The notes: a model not told the origin generated them from the sequence alone. DNA of 64,000 bases from an uncultured Oscillospiraceae bacterium (GCA_900542575.1 UQOE01000003.1:78789-142788), one strand, 5' to 3'; positions 23,313 to 32,328 are shown, numbered from the stretch's first letter. Program-made: numbers and translations.

Positions 23313-24317
23313 TCAGCAGATGCGGGGCAGCAGCTCGCCGCTGGGGGGCGGGAGCAGGGTCTCGCTGCCGATTTCCGTGTGCATGACGACGCGGCCTTTG
23401 TTCTCCGCCGTGACCTCGCCGATGATGGCGGCGTTCTCGGAGTACTTGCACTTGCGCAGCGTCTCGACAAGGGCCGGCGCCTTGTCCTTCGGGGCAAAGA
23501 CCACCATGCGGCCTTCGCAGGCGAGATACAGCGGGTTTAATCCGAGCATGCCGCAGACGCCGCTGACGGTGTCGTCCACCGGGACGGCGGACTCCTCCAG
23601 GCGGATTCCGACGTCGGCCTGATCCGCAATTTCATAGAGTACAGTGCCGACGCCTCCGCGGGTGGCGTCGCGGATGACATGGATGTCTTTCGTGGTGTCC
23701 AGCATGGCTCTGACGTTGTTCCAGAGGGGCGCGTCGTCGCTCCTGACGTCCGCCTTAATCTTGAACTCGTCCCGCGCAAGCAGGATGGCACATCCGTGGC
23801 GGCCGATGTCGCCGGTGACCAGGATGGCATCGCCCGGGCGGGCCAGCGCGCCGCCGGTCTGCACATCGTCCTCAATGACGCCGACGCCGGTGGTCGTAAT
23901 GAATACGCCGTCCACCTGGCCCTTGCCGGCCACTTTCGTGTCGCCGGCCACCAGGACCACGCCGACCTCGGCGGCGGTGTCGGCCATGGACTTTGCCAGA
24001 AGGTCGACCTTCTCAACCGGGAAGCCCTCCTCAATGACAAATGAACAGGTGAGATACAGGGGCTTTGCGCCCATGCAGGACAGGTCGTTGACCGTACCGC
24101 AGACGGAGAGCCGGCCGATGTTGCCGCCCGGGAACTCCGCCGGGGAGACGATAAACCCGTCCGTGGACATGGCGATCCTCCCTTCGGGGCGCGGCAGTAC
24201 CGCTGCATCGTCGGCGGTCAGAAGCGGGTTGTTGAAATATTTCTTGAAAATGCCCCCGATGAGGTCGGCGGTCTGGCGGCCGCCGGCGCCGTGGGCCAGT
24301 GTAATCGTATCGTTCAT
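23313..24317 (-). CDS. hypE: Hydrogenase maturation protein HypE
   Basis: A 334-residue ATP-dependent dehydratase of the PurM-like fold. It turns a carbamoyl group on its own C-terminal cysteine into the thiocyanate that supplies cyanide for Fe(CN)2CO. The essential C-terminus is intact (ELLPRIC, Cys334 is the last residue). AHGAGGRQTADLI at the N-terminus, the DDAAVL motif, NDLSCMGA and DATRGGVGTVLYE are all present. Its partner HypF is in the same operon. Every feature needed for activity is visible. Confidence 0.95.
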   Translation of the reverse strand: MNDTITLAHGAGGRQTADLIGGIFKKYFNNPLLTADDAAVLPRPEGRIAMSTDGFIVSPAEFPGGNIGRLSVCGTVNDLSCMGAKPLYLTCSFVIEEGFPVEKVDLLAKSMADTAAEVGVVLVAGDTKVAGKGQVDGVFITTTGVGVIEDDVQTGGALARPGDAILVTGDIGRHGCAILLARDEFKIKADVRSDDAPLWNNVRAMLDTTKDIHVIRDATRGGVGTVLYEIADQADVGIRLEESAVPVDDTVSGVCGMLGLNPLYLACEGRMVVFAPKDKAPALVETLRKCKYSENAAIIGEVTAENKGRVVMHTEIGSETLLPPPSGELLPRIC

Positions 24318-24332
24318 TGGAATGTTCCCTCT

Positions 24333-25379
24333 TTACATCTTGTATTTGTAGAATGCGGAGCAGGCCCCTTCGTTGGAGACCATGCAGGCGCCCACCGGGT
24401 GCTCCGGCGTGCAGACTTTGCCGAAGAGCGGGCACTGGTCCGGCGTGCATTTGCCCTGCAGCACCTCGCCGCAGCGGCAGGCCGGGTTCGGATGGCCCTC
24501 AATTTTCGGCATCTGGAATTTCTTTCGCGCATCGAAGTCCGCATAGGCCTCCCGAAGCCGGTATCCGGACTGTGGGATGATCCCGAGGCCACGCCACTCA
24601 GTATCGATGGGCTCCATAGTCTCGGCGATCAGCTTTCGGCCGGAGGGGCTGCCCTCGTCTTTGACGACGCGGGGATAGCAGTTGCGGAAGAACGGCCGGC
24701 ACGATTCGCATCCGCGGACGCAGAAGGCCAGTGCGGTTAAGATCTCGGGCCCGGTGAAGCCGGTGACGACGCCGGAGATGCCCTCATCGTCCCGCAGATG
24801 CTCATAGATGGCGGTGCCGGTCAGGACGCTGACATGGCCCGGATACAGGAATGCATCTGCGCTGTCTTTCAGGGCGAGATACGCGTTGTCCATGAACTTG
24901 TTCGCCGTGAGGACGGCATAATTGGTGAGGCCTTTCTGCTTCGCCTGCTGTACCGCCACACACGTGGCAGGTGTCGTGGTCTCAAATCCGACGGCGAGCC
25001 AGACCACCTGTTCCTCCGGGTGCTGTTCGGCGTACTCCACGGAATCGAGCGGGGAGTAGACCATGACGATTTTGGCGCCCTCGGCGCGGGCCTGGGCCAG
25101 GGAGCGCTCAGATCCGGGGACCCGGACCAGATCGCCGAAGGTGCAGATGGTGCACCCCTTTTCCAGCGCCAGCCAGACGGCCTCGTCGATGAATCCGGTG
25201 GGGGTGACGCAGACCGGACATCCCGGTCCGGAGATCAGGGTGATGCTGTCCGGGAGCATCCCGCGGATGCCGAGGCGGAAGATCTCGTGGGTATGGGTGC
25301 CGCAGACCTCCATGATGCGGAGCGGCCGGCCGTCATAGTTCCGGACGATGGCGGCTGCTTTTTCGGTTGCATTGGCCAT
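24333..25379 (-). CDS. hypD: Hydrogenase maturation protein HypD
   Basis: A 348-residue [4Fe-4S] scaffold protein that with HypC holds iron while CO and two CN ligands are attached. Hallmarks seen: MEVCGTHTHEIFR, SGPGCPVCVTP (redox-active CxxC), VGFETTTP, the GPGH-type PGHVSVLTG segment and the C-terminal cysteines for the cluster (RGCESC, RCGEVLQGKC, GACMVS). Length is normal. It starts one base after the hypC stop. Confidence 0.96.
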   Translation of the reverse strand: MANATEKAAAIVRNYDGRPLRIMEVCGTHTHEIFRLGIRGMLPDSITLISGPGCPVCVTPTGFIDEAVWLALEKGCTICTFGDLVRVPGSERSLAQARAEGAKIVMVYSPLDSVEYAEQHPEEQVVWLAVGFETTTPATCVAVQQAKQKGLTNYAVLTANKFMDNAYLALKDSADAFLYPGHVSVLTGTAIYEHLRDDEGISGVVTGFTGPEILTALAFCVRGCESCRPFFRNCYPRVVKDEGSPSGRKLIAETMEPIDTEWRGLGIIPQSGYRLREAYADFDARKKFQMPKIEGHPNPACRCGEVLQGKCTPDQCPLFGKVCTPEHPVGACMVSNEGACSAFYKYKM

Positions 25380-25380
25380 G

Positions 25381-25590
25381 TCAGTTCAGCTCCTCCATGA
25401 GGCTGTCGGCCTCGTCCTGGTCATCGTTGGTGATTTTTGCGATGGCCATTCCCGCGTGGACCATGACGAAGTCGCCGGGCTCCAGGTCGTCGATCATGGC
25501 GGAAGAGACGGTGCGCTCTGCGCCGGAGGCGTCGATGACCGCCATGCCGTCCTCAACTTTGCGTACTTTTGCCGGTAATCCTACACACAT
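25381..25590 (-). CDS. hypC: Hydrogenase maturation chaperone HypC
   Basis: A 69-residue OB-fold chaperone beginning MCVGLPAKV. The essential Cys2, free after Met removal, binds iron in the HypCD complex. In [NiFe]-hydrogenase maturation HypC also docks onto the large subunit, but no such subunit exists in this window, so this HypC must deliver either elsewhere in the genome or to an unknown acceptor. One base separates it from hypF and from hypD. Confidence 0.95.
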   Translation of the reverse strand: MCVGLPAKVRKVEDGMAVIDASGAERTVSSAMIDDLEPGDFVMVHAGMAIAKITNDDQDEADSLMEELN

Positions 25591-25591
25591 A

Positions 25592-27889
25592 TTAAAGATC
25601 CTCCAAAGAATTGATTTGTTCCATTGCGTACAGTGCCTGTCCGAGTCCGATGCCCCCGTCGTTCGGCGGCGTCATGGAGTGGAGCAGGACGTGAAAATTT
25701 TGTCGTTCCAGCCGTTTCCGGCAGCGGTCCACCAGCAGAAGGTTCTGCATGCAGCCGCCCGAGAGGGCCACGGTGCTGAGACCGGTTTCCCGGCGGATGC
25801 GCAGACAGCCGACTTCGACGATGGCGGCCAGCGTCTCGTGAAAGACGGCGGCCAGGGTGTCCGGGTCTTCGCCCTCCAGACGGCGCTCCGCCAGTTCCCG
25901 CAGGAGCTGCTCGGTGGGGAACCGCATGAGTCCGCCCTCGGTGCGGGGCGGAAGGACGACCGGCTCCGCCGGCCCCCTGTGCCGCTCGGCCCGGAACTGC
26001 AGGACCATGGACGCCTCTCCTTCGCAGGTGCTGACCCTGCGGAAGCCGAGTACGGCGCTGGCGGCGTCGAACAGCCGCCCGACGCTGGTGGATGGGACAC
26101 AGTTGACATTGCCGTCGATCATGCCCTCCAGCATGCTGAGCTCGAAATCGGAGCACAGACCCAGGTCTTTTATGGTTTTCTCCGCTTCGCTTCGGTCGTC
26201 GTAGGCCTGCAGCAGCAGGGATACCGCGTTTCGCCAGCCCTCTTTCGAGGACTTGTCGCCGCCGGCCTGGGGGAACGGGGCAATGCTGCCGAGCCGCTCA
26301 AAGCCGTCGGTCCGGGCCAGCAGAAATTCGCCGCCCCAGATGGTGTGGTCCGTGCCATAGCCGGTGCCGTCAAACGAGACCCCGATGACCGGGTCCAGAT
26401 CATCGTTTTCAGCCATGCAGGTCAGGATGTGCGCATAGTGGTGCTGGACCTCGATGACCGGGAGACCGGTCTCATGGGCAAACGCCGTTGAGTTGTAGCG
26501 GGGATGCAGGTCGCAGGCCACAACGGTCGGCTTTGTCTCCAGCAGCTCCTCCATGCGCTCCGTCGCCTGGCCGAGGGCCTCCACGGAGCGGAGATCGGCC
26601 AGGTCGCCGATGTAAGGCGAGGGGTAGAACAGGTCATCTCTCGCCAGGCAGAACGTGTTCTTCAGCTCCCCGCCGATGCCGAGCACCTGGCCGCGGTACG
26701 GCCGGGAGAGCATGAACGGGAGCGGGGCATAGCCGCGGGAGCGGCGGATCATATAGGGCTTTCCGTCATACCAGGACATGACGGAGTCGTCGGCCCGGAG
26801 ACGGATTTTTCGGTTGTTGCTTAAGATGATATCGCACATGGACGAGAGGACCGGGACGGCCTCCTCGTCGCTGCGGCAGATGGGAGCGCCGCGGGGGTTG
26901 CCGCTGGTCATGACGAAGCAGTCCGTCATGGGCTTCCCGTCAGGGTAGTCAAACAGCAGCATCTGCACCGGAGCGTAGGGCAGCATGACGCCGACGTTCG
27001 GGTTGTCCGGCGCCACGGCGTCGCACAGGGCGCCGTCCTCCTTCTTTCGGAGCAGCAGGATGGGCTTCTGCGGTCCGTCGAGAACCGCGTCCATTCCATC
27101 TTCCACTTTGCATTCACGGCGGACGACGTCCATGTTCTTCAGCATGACGGCAAAGGGCTTGAACGGGCGGTTCTTGAGTTTCCGCAGCCGCTCACAGGCA
27201 TCTTTGTTCGTCGCGTCGCAGCACAGGTGAAAGCCTCCGATGCCCTTGATGGCGGCAATTCCGCCGTTTCGAATGACTTCGCGGGTCTTAAGCAGGGCAT
27301 CGGTCCCGCGGATGTCAGTTCCGGGCACGTAAAGCTCCGGCCCGCAGTCGTTGCAGCAAACGGGCTGCGCGTGATACCGCCGCGTCTCCGGGTGCGTGTA
27401 CTCGTATTCGCACTCCGGGCACATCGGAAATTCGCCCATGCTGGTGCGGACGCGGTCGTAGGGCATGGAGTCCAGAATGGTCAGCCGCGGCCCGCAGGCT
27501 GTGCAGTTGATGAACGGGTGCAGGTAGCGCCGGTTCTTCGGGTCAAACAGCTCCTCCCGGCACTTGGGGCAGGTGGCGATATCCGGGGAGACGAAGATCT
27601 GCCCCTTCACCTTTTCGCTCGTGATAATTCGAAATTCGGCTTCGCCTTTCGGCTCCTGCTCCTGCGTCTCCACTTTGAGGATGGAGGAGCGCTCCGGTGC
27701 ATCTTTCCGGAGGCGATCCAGAAACTGACCCACCTGCTGCTCCTCGCCCTCTGCGAATATTTCCACATAGGGCCCCTTGTTGCAGACGCTGCCGCCGATG
27801 CCGCAGGCGTGTGCGGTGCGGTCGACGAACGGCCGGAAGCCGACGCCCTGGACGATGCCGAAGACGTGGATGCGTTTTCGTACGGTCAT
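25592..27889 (-). CDS. hypF: Carbamoyltransferase HypF
   Basis: A 765-residue full-length HypF, which converts carbamoyl phosphate and ATP to carbamoyl-AMP and loads the carbamoyl group onto HypE. Domains in order: acylphosphatase (1-90, GIVQGVGFRPFV), two Cys4 zinc fingers (about 105-185, CPKCREE...CTACGPR and CPECEYE...CCNDCGP), a YrdC-like domain (200-390, KGIGGFHLCCDA), and a Kae1-like carbamoyltransferase domain (400-765, SFDGTGYGTD, ALSGGCMQN). ATG overlaps the preceding nitrogenase-like gene, tying the two systems into one translational unit. Confidence 0.96.
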   Translation of the reverse strand: MTVRKRIHVFGIVQGVGFRPFVDRTAHACGIGGSVCNKGPYVEIFAEGEEQQVGQFLDRLRKDAPERSSILKVETQEQEPKGEAEFRIITSEKVKGQIFVSPDIATCPKCREELFDPKNRRYLHPFINCTACGPRLTILDSMPYDRVRTSMGEFPMCPECEYEYTHPETRRYHAQPVCCNDCGPELYVPGTDIRGTDALLKTREVIRNGGIAAIKGIGGFHLCCDATNKDACERLRKLKNRPFKPFAVMLKNMDVVRRECKVEDGMDAVLDGPQKPILLLRKKEDGALCDAVAPDNPNVGVMLPYAPVQMLLFDYPDGKPMTDCFVMTSGNPRGAPICRSDEEAVPVLSSMCDIILSNNRKIRLRADDSVMSWYDGKPYMIRRSRGYAPLPFMLSRPYRGQVLGIGGELKNTFCLARDDLFYPSPYIGDLADLRSVEALGQATERMEELLETKPTVVACDLHPRYNSTAFAHETGLPVIEVQHHYAHILTCMAENDDLDPVIGVSFDGTGYGTDHTIWGGEFLLARTDGFERLGSIAPFPQAGGDKSSKEGWRNAVSLLLQAYDDRSEAEKTIKDLGLCSDFELSMLEGMIDGNVNCVPSTSVGRLFDAASAVLGFRRVSTCEGEASMVLQFRAERHRGPAEPVVLPPRTEGGLMRFPTEQLLRELAERRLEGEDPDTLAAVFHETLAAIVEVGCLRIRRETGLSTVALSGGCMQNLLLVDRCRKRLERQNFHVLLHSMTPPNDGGIGLGQALYAMEQINSLEDL

Positions 27890-28962
27890 GCGAAAAATTC
27901 CTCCTCGCGGGCGGACTGCCCGAGCTCGCCGGACACCGCAAAATGAGGCAGCGGGATGAGCTGACCGGGGATCTCTTTCAGTGCGCGCTGATAGACCGGG
28001 TCGCAGAGGACGGTGTCGTACTCGGCCGCCTTCCGCATAAGTTCCGGCTCGCTGTGCAGGGCAAAGTCCCCGCTGCGCAGATAAGTTTCGTCCATCATGA
28101 AAAAGGAGCCGACGTCAATCTGCGAGGCGCCGGTGCAGCCCGCCTCCATGGATTCCCGCAGAGAATTGGCGAGAATCTGCTGGTGGAGGATCAGCGTTTT
28201 ACCCTCCGCTTTCGCCAGCGGGCTCGATTTCGCCATGGCCGGGAAGCAGAGCCCGACCTCGTAGGGGATGCCGAAAACTTTTTTCAGATACCGGGCAGGG
28301 CGCAGACCTGCAGGCGAGACCACGTAATTCTTGTCTACGGACGTCATTTTGCCGACGCCTTCCAGCCCCTCCTGCATTGTGAAACAGACTGCGGGGGCGC
28401 CTTCTTTTTCGGAAATTCGGTCTCGCAGAAGGTCGGCGCTGTTGTCGGACAGGAGATCCAGCGGGGTGGCGCCGAGGATGCCGATTTCGCCGGAACCGTC
28501 CGCAGACGCAATTTTCCCGGTTTTCAGCAGACCCAGCAGGATGCGGTAGGCCTTTTCCTCACCTACGTCGTAGTCTTTCATGCCCGTCGTATCGATGGCG
28601 AAGGACGGGACGCCGCAGCGTTTTTCGCACATGCGGCCGAGCGCCTTCAGGTCCGTCCCCACGACGGAGGGGACCGGCGTGCCGATGAGCGCAATGAATT
28701 TCGCTTCCACGGTCTCCACGGCCTTTTGAATTTTCTCGATGGTGCGCTCGTCTCGGCCGAGGATGGCATCTAAATCCCGCATGCCGGCGGAGTAGATGGC
28801 GGCGGGCTCAGTGAACCAGCGGGGTTCGTCAAACCCGCAGATGTTGCCGGCGCAGCCGCCGGCGTCCAGGATGACGATCATGCCGCCGAGTCCGTAGAGC
28901 ACGGAAGAGGCGCCGGACTGGTCGGAGGCGAACGGGCTTAAGTAGCGGTAGAGTCCTCTCAT
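27886..28962 (-). CDS. Nitrogenase component 1-like protein, set 1 second subunit
   Basis: A 358-residue oxidored_nitro superfamily protein, paralogous to the set 2 second subunit: both have the block GLGGMIVILDAGGCAGN then DEPRW. Cys37 sits at the HGPxGC-equivalent position; the segment that normally holds the third ligand reads LIGTPVPSVVGTD and has no Cys. One firmly conserved cluster ligand per subunit would resemble the asymmetric [4Fe-4S] site of ChlNB/BchNB, where the partner supplies three Cys. ATGA overlap with the upstream subunit. Substrate unknown. Confidence 0.82.
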   Translation of the reverse strand: MRGLYRYLSPFASDQSGASSVLYGLGGMIVILDAGGCAGNICGFDEPRWFTEPAAIYSAGMRDLDAILGRDERTIEKIQKAVETVEAKFIALIGTPVPSVVGTDLKALGRMCEKRCGVPSFAIDTTGMKDYDVGEEKAYRILLGLLKTGKIASADGSGEIGILGATPLDLLSDNSADLLRDRISEKEGAPAVCFTMQEGLEGVGKMTSVDKNYVVSPAGLRPARYLKKVFGIPYEVGLCFPAMAKSSPLAKAEGKTLILHQQILANSLRESMEAGCTGASQIDVGSFFMMDETYLRSGDFALHSEPELMRKAAEYDTVLCDPVYQRALKEIPGQLIPLPHFAVSGELGQSAREEEFFA

Positions 28963-30248
28963 GACAGCGCCTCCTCTAATTCGCGGAGCAGCCCGCAGAA
29001 GGCCTGGTAGCCGAAGGGCTGCTGCTCGGAATTCCACTCGACCGCCGGGACGGAGGGGCAGTACTGTCCGGCGTCCTTGCCGATTGCGAGGTCCACGCCC
29101 TGGACTTCTTCGTAGTGCACCATGCTGGGCTCAATTCCGGTGTAGACTTTCGTCTCCGGGCTGACTTTGGCGAGCCGGCGCAGGAACGGGAAGTCGTAGG
29201 CGGTCAGGTTGGAGAAAAGATAGGGTACTTCCATACCCATCTCGCACAGCGTGGCGGCGAGCTCATAGGCGTTGGCGTTTGCCATCTCGCCGACCGCAAA
29301 CCGCGTGCCTTTGTGGGCGTCCATAAATTTCTTCCGTGTCTCCATGGCCTGCTCATAATAGTCGTTATCTTTGATGGTGATGCCCACAGCGCTGCCGAAC
29401 AGGCGGTACTGCCTGTGCATGCGCTCGGGGTCGTAGATACGGGTCATCTCAATATAGGGCATGCCGGTGCGGGCATACAGCTGGTCCGCCGCAAACTGGG
29501 ACTCGGGGTGGAGCACCAGGTTGAAGTTGGCGGCGCCGAGATCGGCGTATTCTTCGAGAGTCTGACAGCGGCTGACCTCCTGCAGATGGCGGATGCCCGC
29601 CTCCGGAAACAGCTTAAAAATTTCACTGCTGCGGTCCAGAGGGGAGAAGAAACCCATGAGATTGATGGTGTCCGGACGCACCTCTTTGCGCTCCACAAGG
29701 GAGTAGATGGTGTCGCGGATGGCGACCATCGGCGGTTTCTTGCCCTCACGGGTCAGCGCATACATATAGCTCGGCACGACGCGGACGTCGGTCTCCTGTT
29801 CCGCCTTGCGGCAGACGCGCTCCAGGTCGGTCCCGAGAAGGGCATCGACGCAGGTGATGCACAGGACGACGACCTTTGGCTTCGGGCTGCAGATGTCCAC
29901 AATGTCCCGGATGGCCTGCGGAATCTCCGTCAGATGGCGGCCGGTGACGAGGTCGGTCTCGTCCATACACAGGTAGAACATGCGGTCGGCGTAGCCCTCT
30001 TCGGCGCTCAGGATAGACGAGTTGCGGCCGCAGGCGCTGGGGGAGATCAGCAGCATGACCGATTCCGGAATGACCAGGCCGGCCCGCTTGACGCCGAATC
30101 CGACGGCGCCGGGGGAGTTGTAGGCCAGCGTGGCCGGCGAACTGTAGATGAGGTGGCAGGCCGGGATGAACGGCTCCGGAATGTGCTCCGGTCCGCGCTC
30201 TACGAGGTCGGCGACGGAGATATTAAAAGCTGTCGAGATCGTATTCAT
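28959..30248 (-). CDS. Nitrogenase component 1-like protein, set 1 first subunit
   Basis: A 429-residue superfamily member with three Cys at the canonical ligand positions: Cys31 (PACHLIY), Cys73 (SPSACGRN, HGPxGC equivalent) and Cys133 ([14 protein letters not shown]). [20 protein letters not shown] matches the GGxxxLxxAI region of NifD/NifE/ChlN. The ATG lies inside the end of the NifH-like gene (26-base overlap). It is predicted to form a heterodimer or heterotetramer with the next gene product. Closest in ligand pattern to ChlN/BchN; no chlorophyll genes are nearby, so protochlorophyllide reduction is excluded. Confidence 0.83.
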   Translation of the reverse strand: MNTISTAFNISVADLVERGPEHIPEPFIPACHLIYSSPATLAYNSPGAVGFGVKRAGLVIPESVMLLISPSACGRNSSILSAEEGYADRMFYLCMDETDLVTGRHLTEIPQAIRDIVDICSPKPKVVVLCITCVDALLGTDLERVCRKAEQETDVRVVPSYMYALTREGKKPPMVAIRDTIYSLVERKEVRPDTINLMGFFSPLDRSSEIFKLFPEAGIRHLQEVSRCQTLEEYADLGAANFNLVLHPESQFAADQLYARTGMPYIEMTRIYDPERMHRQYRLFGSAVGITIKDNDYYEQAMETRKKFMDAHKGTRFAVGEMANANAYELAATLCEMGMEVPYLFSNLTAYDFPFLRRLAKVSPETKVYTGIEPSMVHYEEVQGVDLAIGKDAGQYCPSVPAVEWNSEQQPFGYQAFCGLLRELEEALS

Positions 30249-31011
30249 CTTCCGCCTCCTCCCTGTTGTCGGCCCAGAGCAGGTCCGCCAGCTCCAGGAA
30301 TTTTTGGCTGATGGGGAGCGCCGGGTCGCCCTCAATGACGGTCTGCCCTTCGTCCTCAAACCGGTTGATGTCGTCGCAGCGCGGGATGTCCGCCACAATT
30401 TCCAGCCCGTTTTCCGCTGCAAAGCGGCGCACCTTTTCCTCCTCGTCCGGCACGTTGCGCCGGTTGAGCAGGATGCCGCGCACTTTTGCATAGCTGCGGT
30501 CCTTGAAGTTCCGGACCGCAGTGTTGATGTTTCCGGCGGCATACAGGGCCATCTTTTCCCCGGAGGTGACGATGATGACCTCGTCGGCATAGCCTTCCCG
30601 GATGGGGGCGGCGAATCCGCCGCAGACGACGTCACCGAGGACGTCGAACAGGACGACATCCGGCTGCTCTTTTTCAAAGAGCTTCTGATCTTTCAGAATG
30701 TTGAACGTGGTGATGATGCCGCGGCCGGCGCAGCCGAGGCCGGGGGTCGGGCCGCCGGTCTCAATACACAGAACTCCGCCGAACCCTTTCCGGACGATGT
30801 CGTCCAAGCCGGGCTCCTCGTCGTTGTCCCGCATATAGTTCAGCGCGGGCTCCGGGACGGAGCCGCCCAGAAGATTAAAAGTGGAATCCGCCTTCGGGTC
30901 GCACCCGATTTGGATGACCTTTTTTCCTCTGGCGGCAAATGCGGCGGAGAGGTTGCTGGTCATCGTGGATTTCCCAATGCCGCCCTTTCCGTAGATAGCA
31001 ATTTTCAGCAT
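30223..31011 (-). CDS. NifH/ChlL/CfbC-like iron protein, set 1
   Basis: A 262-residue NifH-superfamily ATPase with GKGGIGKST, switch DPKADST, and cluster ligands Cys94 (GLGCAGRG) and Cys130 (GDVVCGGF). The C-terminus has an acidic extension ([10 protein letters not shown]). Its ATG overlaps the TM1266-like gene by seven bases and its 3' end overlaps its component 1 partner. It is predicted to reduce the set 1 component 1 complex at the cost of ATP. Having a second NifH for a second component 1 pair in one operon is unusual. Confidence 0.93.
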   Translation of the reverse strand: MLKIAIYGKGGIGKSTMTSNLSAAFAARGKKVIQIGCDPKADSTFNLLGGSVPEPALNYMRDNDEEPGLDDIVRKGFGGVLCIETGGPTPGLGCAGRGIITTFNILKDQKLFEKEQPDVVLFDVLGDVVCGGFAAPIREGYADEVIIVTSGEKMALYAAGNINTAVRNFKDRSYAKVRGILLNRRNVPDEEEKVRRFAAENGLEIVADIPRCDDINRFEDEGQTVIEGDPALPISQKFLELADLLWADNREEAEDEYDLDSF

Positions 31012-31271
31012 GATGGATTTCGTTTCCTCTCGAGCATGGATTTGACGGTGACGCCGGGAATGCGGCCGAGCCGGCCGGTCAGGGCGCTGACCTCGTCGTT
31101 GGTGCCGTCCACCACCAGGGAGATGACGCTGACGCCCCGTTCCCGGTAGGGGATTCCCATGCGGGCGACGACCAGGCCGTTGGAGTGGTGGATGGTGTCG
31201 TTGATGGCCTCCACCTGGTCCAGATCTTCAATCATAATGCCGATGAACCCGATGCGGGAATTTTCAGACAT
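31005..31271 (-). CDS. TM1266-type iron-only hydrogenase system regulator
   Basis: An 88-residue ACT-like protein. It matches the TM1266 family ('iron-only hydrogenase system putative regulator') in [40 protein letters not shown] and [17 protein letters not shown]. This family is found almost only beside [FeFe]-hydrogenase maturation genes; its molecular role is not established. The start ATG (GGAGGG upstream) overlaps the HydE-like stop by eight bases. Its presence strengthens the HydE call for its neighbour. Confidence 0.85.
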   Translation of the reverse strand: MSENSRIGFIGIMIEDLDQVEAINDTIHHSNGLVVARMGIPYRERGVSVISLVVDGTNDEVSALTGRLGRIPGVTVKSMLERKRNPSC

Positions 31272-32328
31272 GGCTTTTTTCCCTCCTGATATCTCCTCGG
31301 TCACTGACAATCGTGTAGCCGATTTTGTCCATGCGCAGGTCGAGGCAGTTCCGGCACTGGGCCGACTCCTCGCCGGTGCAGATCTTGTTGTCGTAGAGCA
31401 TGTATTTCTTTCGTACTTGGACGGGTGACAGGTTCGGCATGACGACATTGGCGCCGGCCTGCATGCCCTTCTCCCGTCCCAGCGGATCAATGGTGCCAAG
31501 TGCTGTGGTGGCCGGCAGCAGCACATCCGGAACCAGAAGCCGGATGATGGAGAGCAGGTACAGCGTCTCCTCCAGCGTCCCGGCCGGGAAGTGCTCAAAC
31601 GGGGTTCCCGCCGCCGGAATGAACGGACCGATGCCGCACATCTCCGGCCGGAAATCCTCGATAAAGAGAAGGTCCCGCGCAAGATCTTCGGGGGTTTGGT
31701 ACGGTGCGCCGACCATCATGCCGATACCGACATCGTAGCCGATGTCCCGAAGATCCTGAATGCACTGCATGCGGTGGTCAAAAGACATCTCTTTCGGATG
31801 TATTTTTTCGTAATGCGACTTCGTCGCCGTCTCGTGCCGCAGCAGATAGCGGTCCGCCCCTGCGTCAAACAACTTCTGATAGCTCTCACGGCTGCGCTCG
31901 CCCACGGACAGGGTGATGGCGCAGTCCGGATATTCGGTTTTTATGTGGGATACAATCTGGCACAGCCGCTCGTCGGTAAACCAGCCGTCCTCGCCGGACT
32001 GCAGCACAAACGTGCGGAACCCCAGAGCATATCCCTGCTGGCAGCAGAGCATGATCTGGGGTTCCGTTAATCTGTATCTTTGGCAGGCAGTCTGACTTTT
32101 CCGGATTCCGCAGTAGAGGCAGTCGTTTTTGCAGATGTTGCTGAATTCAATGAGCCCTCTGACAAAAACGTCCCTGCCGTAGATGGAGTCCCGGACGGCT
32201 GCGGCCTTTTTGGCCAGCAGCATTGCACCCTCAGCAGATCGGTGGGAGACCAGCCAGGTCAGCTCCTCAAAGGAGAGGCGGCGGTTCTGCTCCAGCGAAT
32301 CGATGATTGAAAACAATTTTTCATCCAT
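31264..32328 (-). CDS. hydE: HydE-like radical SAM maturase
   Basis: A 354-residue radical SAM enzyme, first gene of the operon. The [4Fe-4S]-SAM motif is Cys66-Cys70-Cys73 (FSNICKNDCLYCGIRKS). HydE-specific blocks follow: VLQSGEDGWF, DRYLLRHETA, GIGPFIPAAGTP, LPATTALGTIDPLGRE, AGANVVMPNLSPV and ICTGEESAQCRNC, the optional second cluster. In [FeFe]-hydrogenase assembly HydE works on the Fe(CO)2CN-cysteine complex from HydG. Here HydG, HydF and hydrogenase are absent from the window; HypCDEF is present instead. Alternatives BioB and PylB fit less well. Confidence 0.87.
   Translation of the reverse strand: MDEKLFSIIDSLEQNRRLSFEELTWLVSHRSAEGAMLLAKKAAAVRDSIYGRDVFVRGLIEFSNICKNDCLYCGIRKSQTACQRYRLTEPQIMLCCQQGYALGFRTFVLQSGEDGWFTDERLCQIVSHIKTEYPDCAITLSVGERSRESYQKLFDAGADRYLLRHETATKSHYEKIHPKEMSFDHRMQCIQDLRDIGYDVGIGMMVGAPYQTPEDLARDLLFIEDFRPEMCGIGPFIPAAGTPFEHFPAGTLEETLYLLSIIRLLVPDVLLPATTALGTIDPLGREKGMQAGANVVMPNLSPVQVRKKYMLYDNKICTGEESAQCRNCLDLRMDKIGYTIVSDRGDIRREKSHV

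Noticed and set aside
20009..31011. A nitrogen-fixation (nif) cluster
   Set aside because: No NifB, NifEN, NifV or molybdenum genes; component 1 proteins are too short and lack a recognisable P-cluster ligand set. The NifH proteins alone are not evidence of N2 fixation.
31264..32328. Assignment of the radical SAM protein as biotin synthase or PylB
   Set aside because: The blocks after the cluster motif (VLQSGEDGWF, GPFIPAAGTP, the C-terminal CxxxxxxxCxxC) are those of HydE, and a TM1266-type gene follows.
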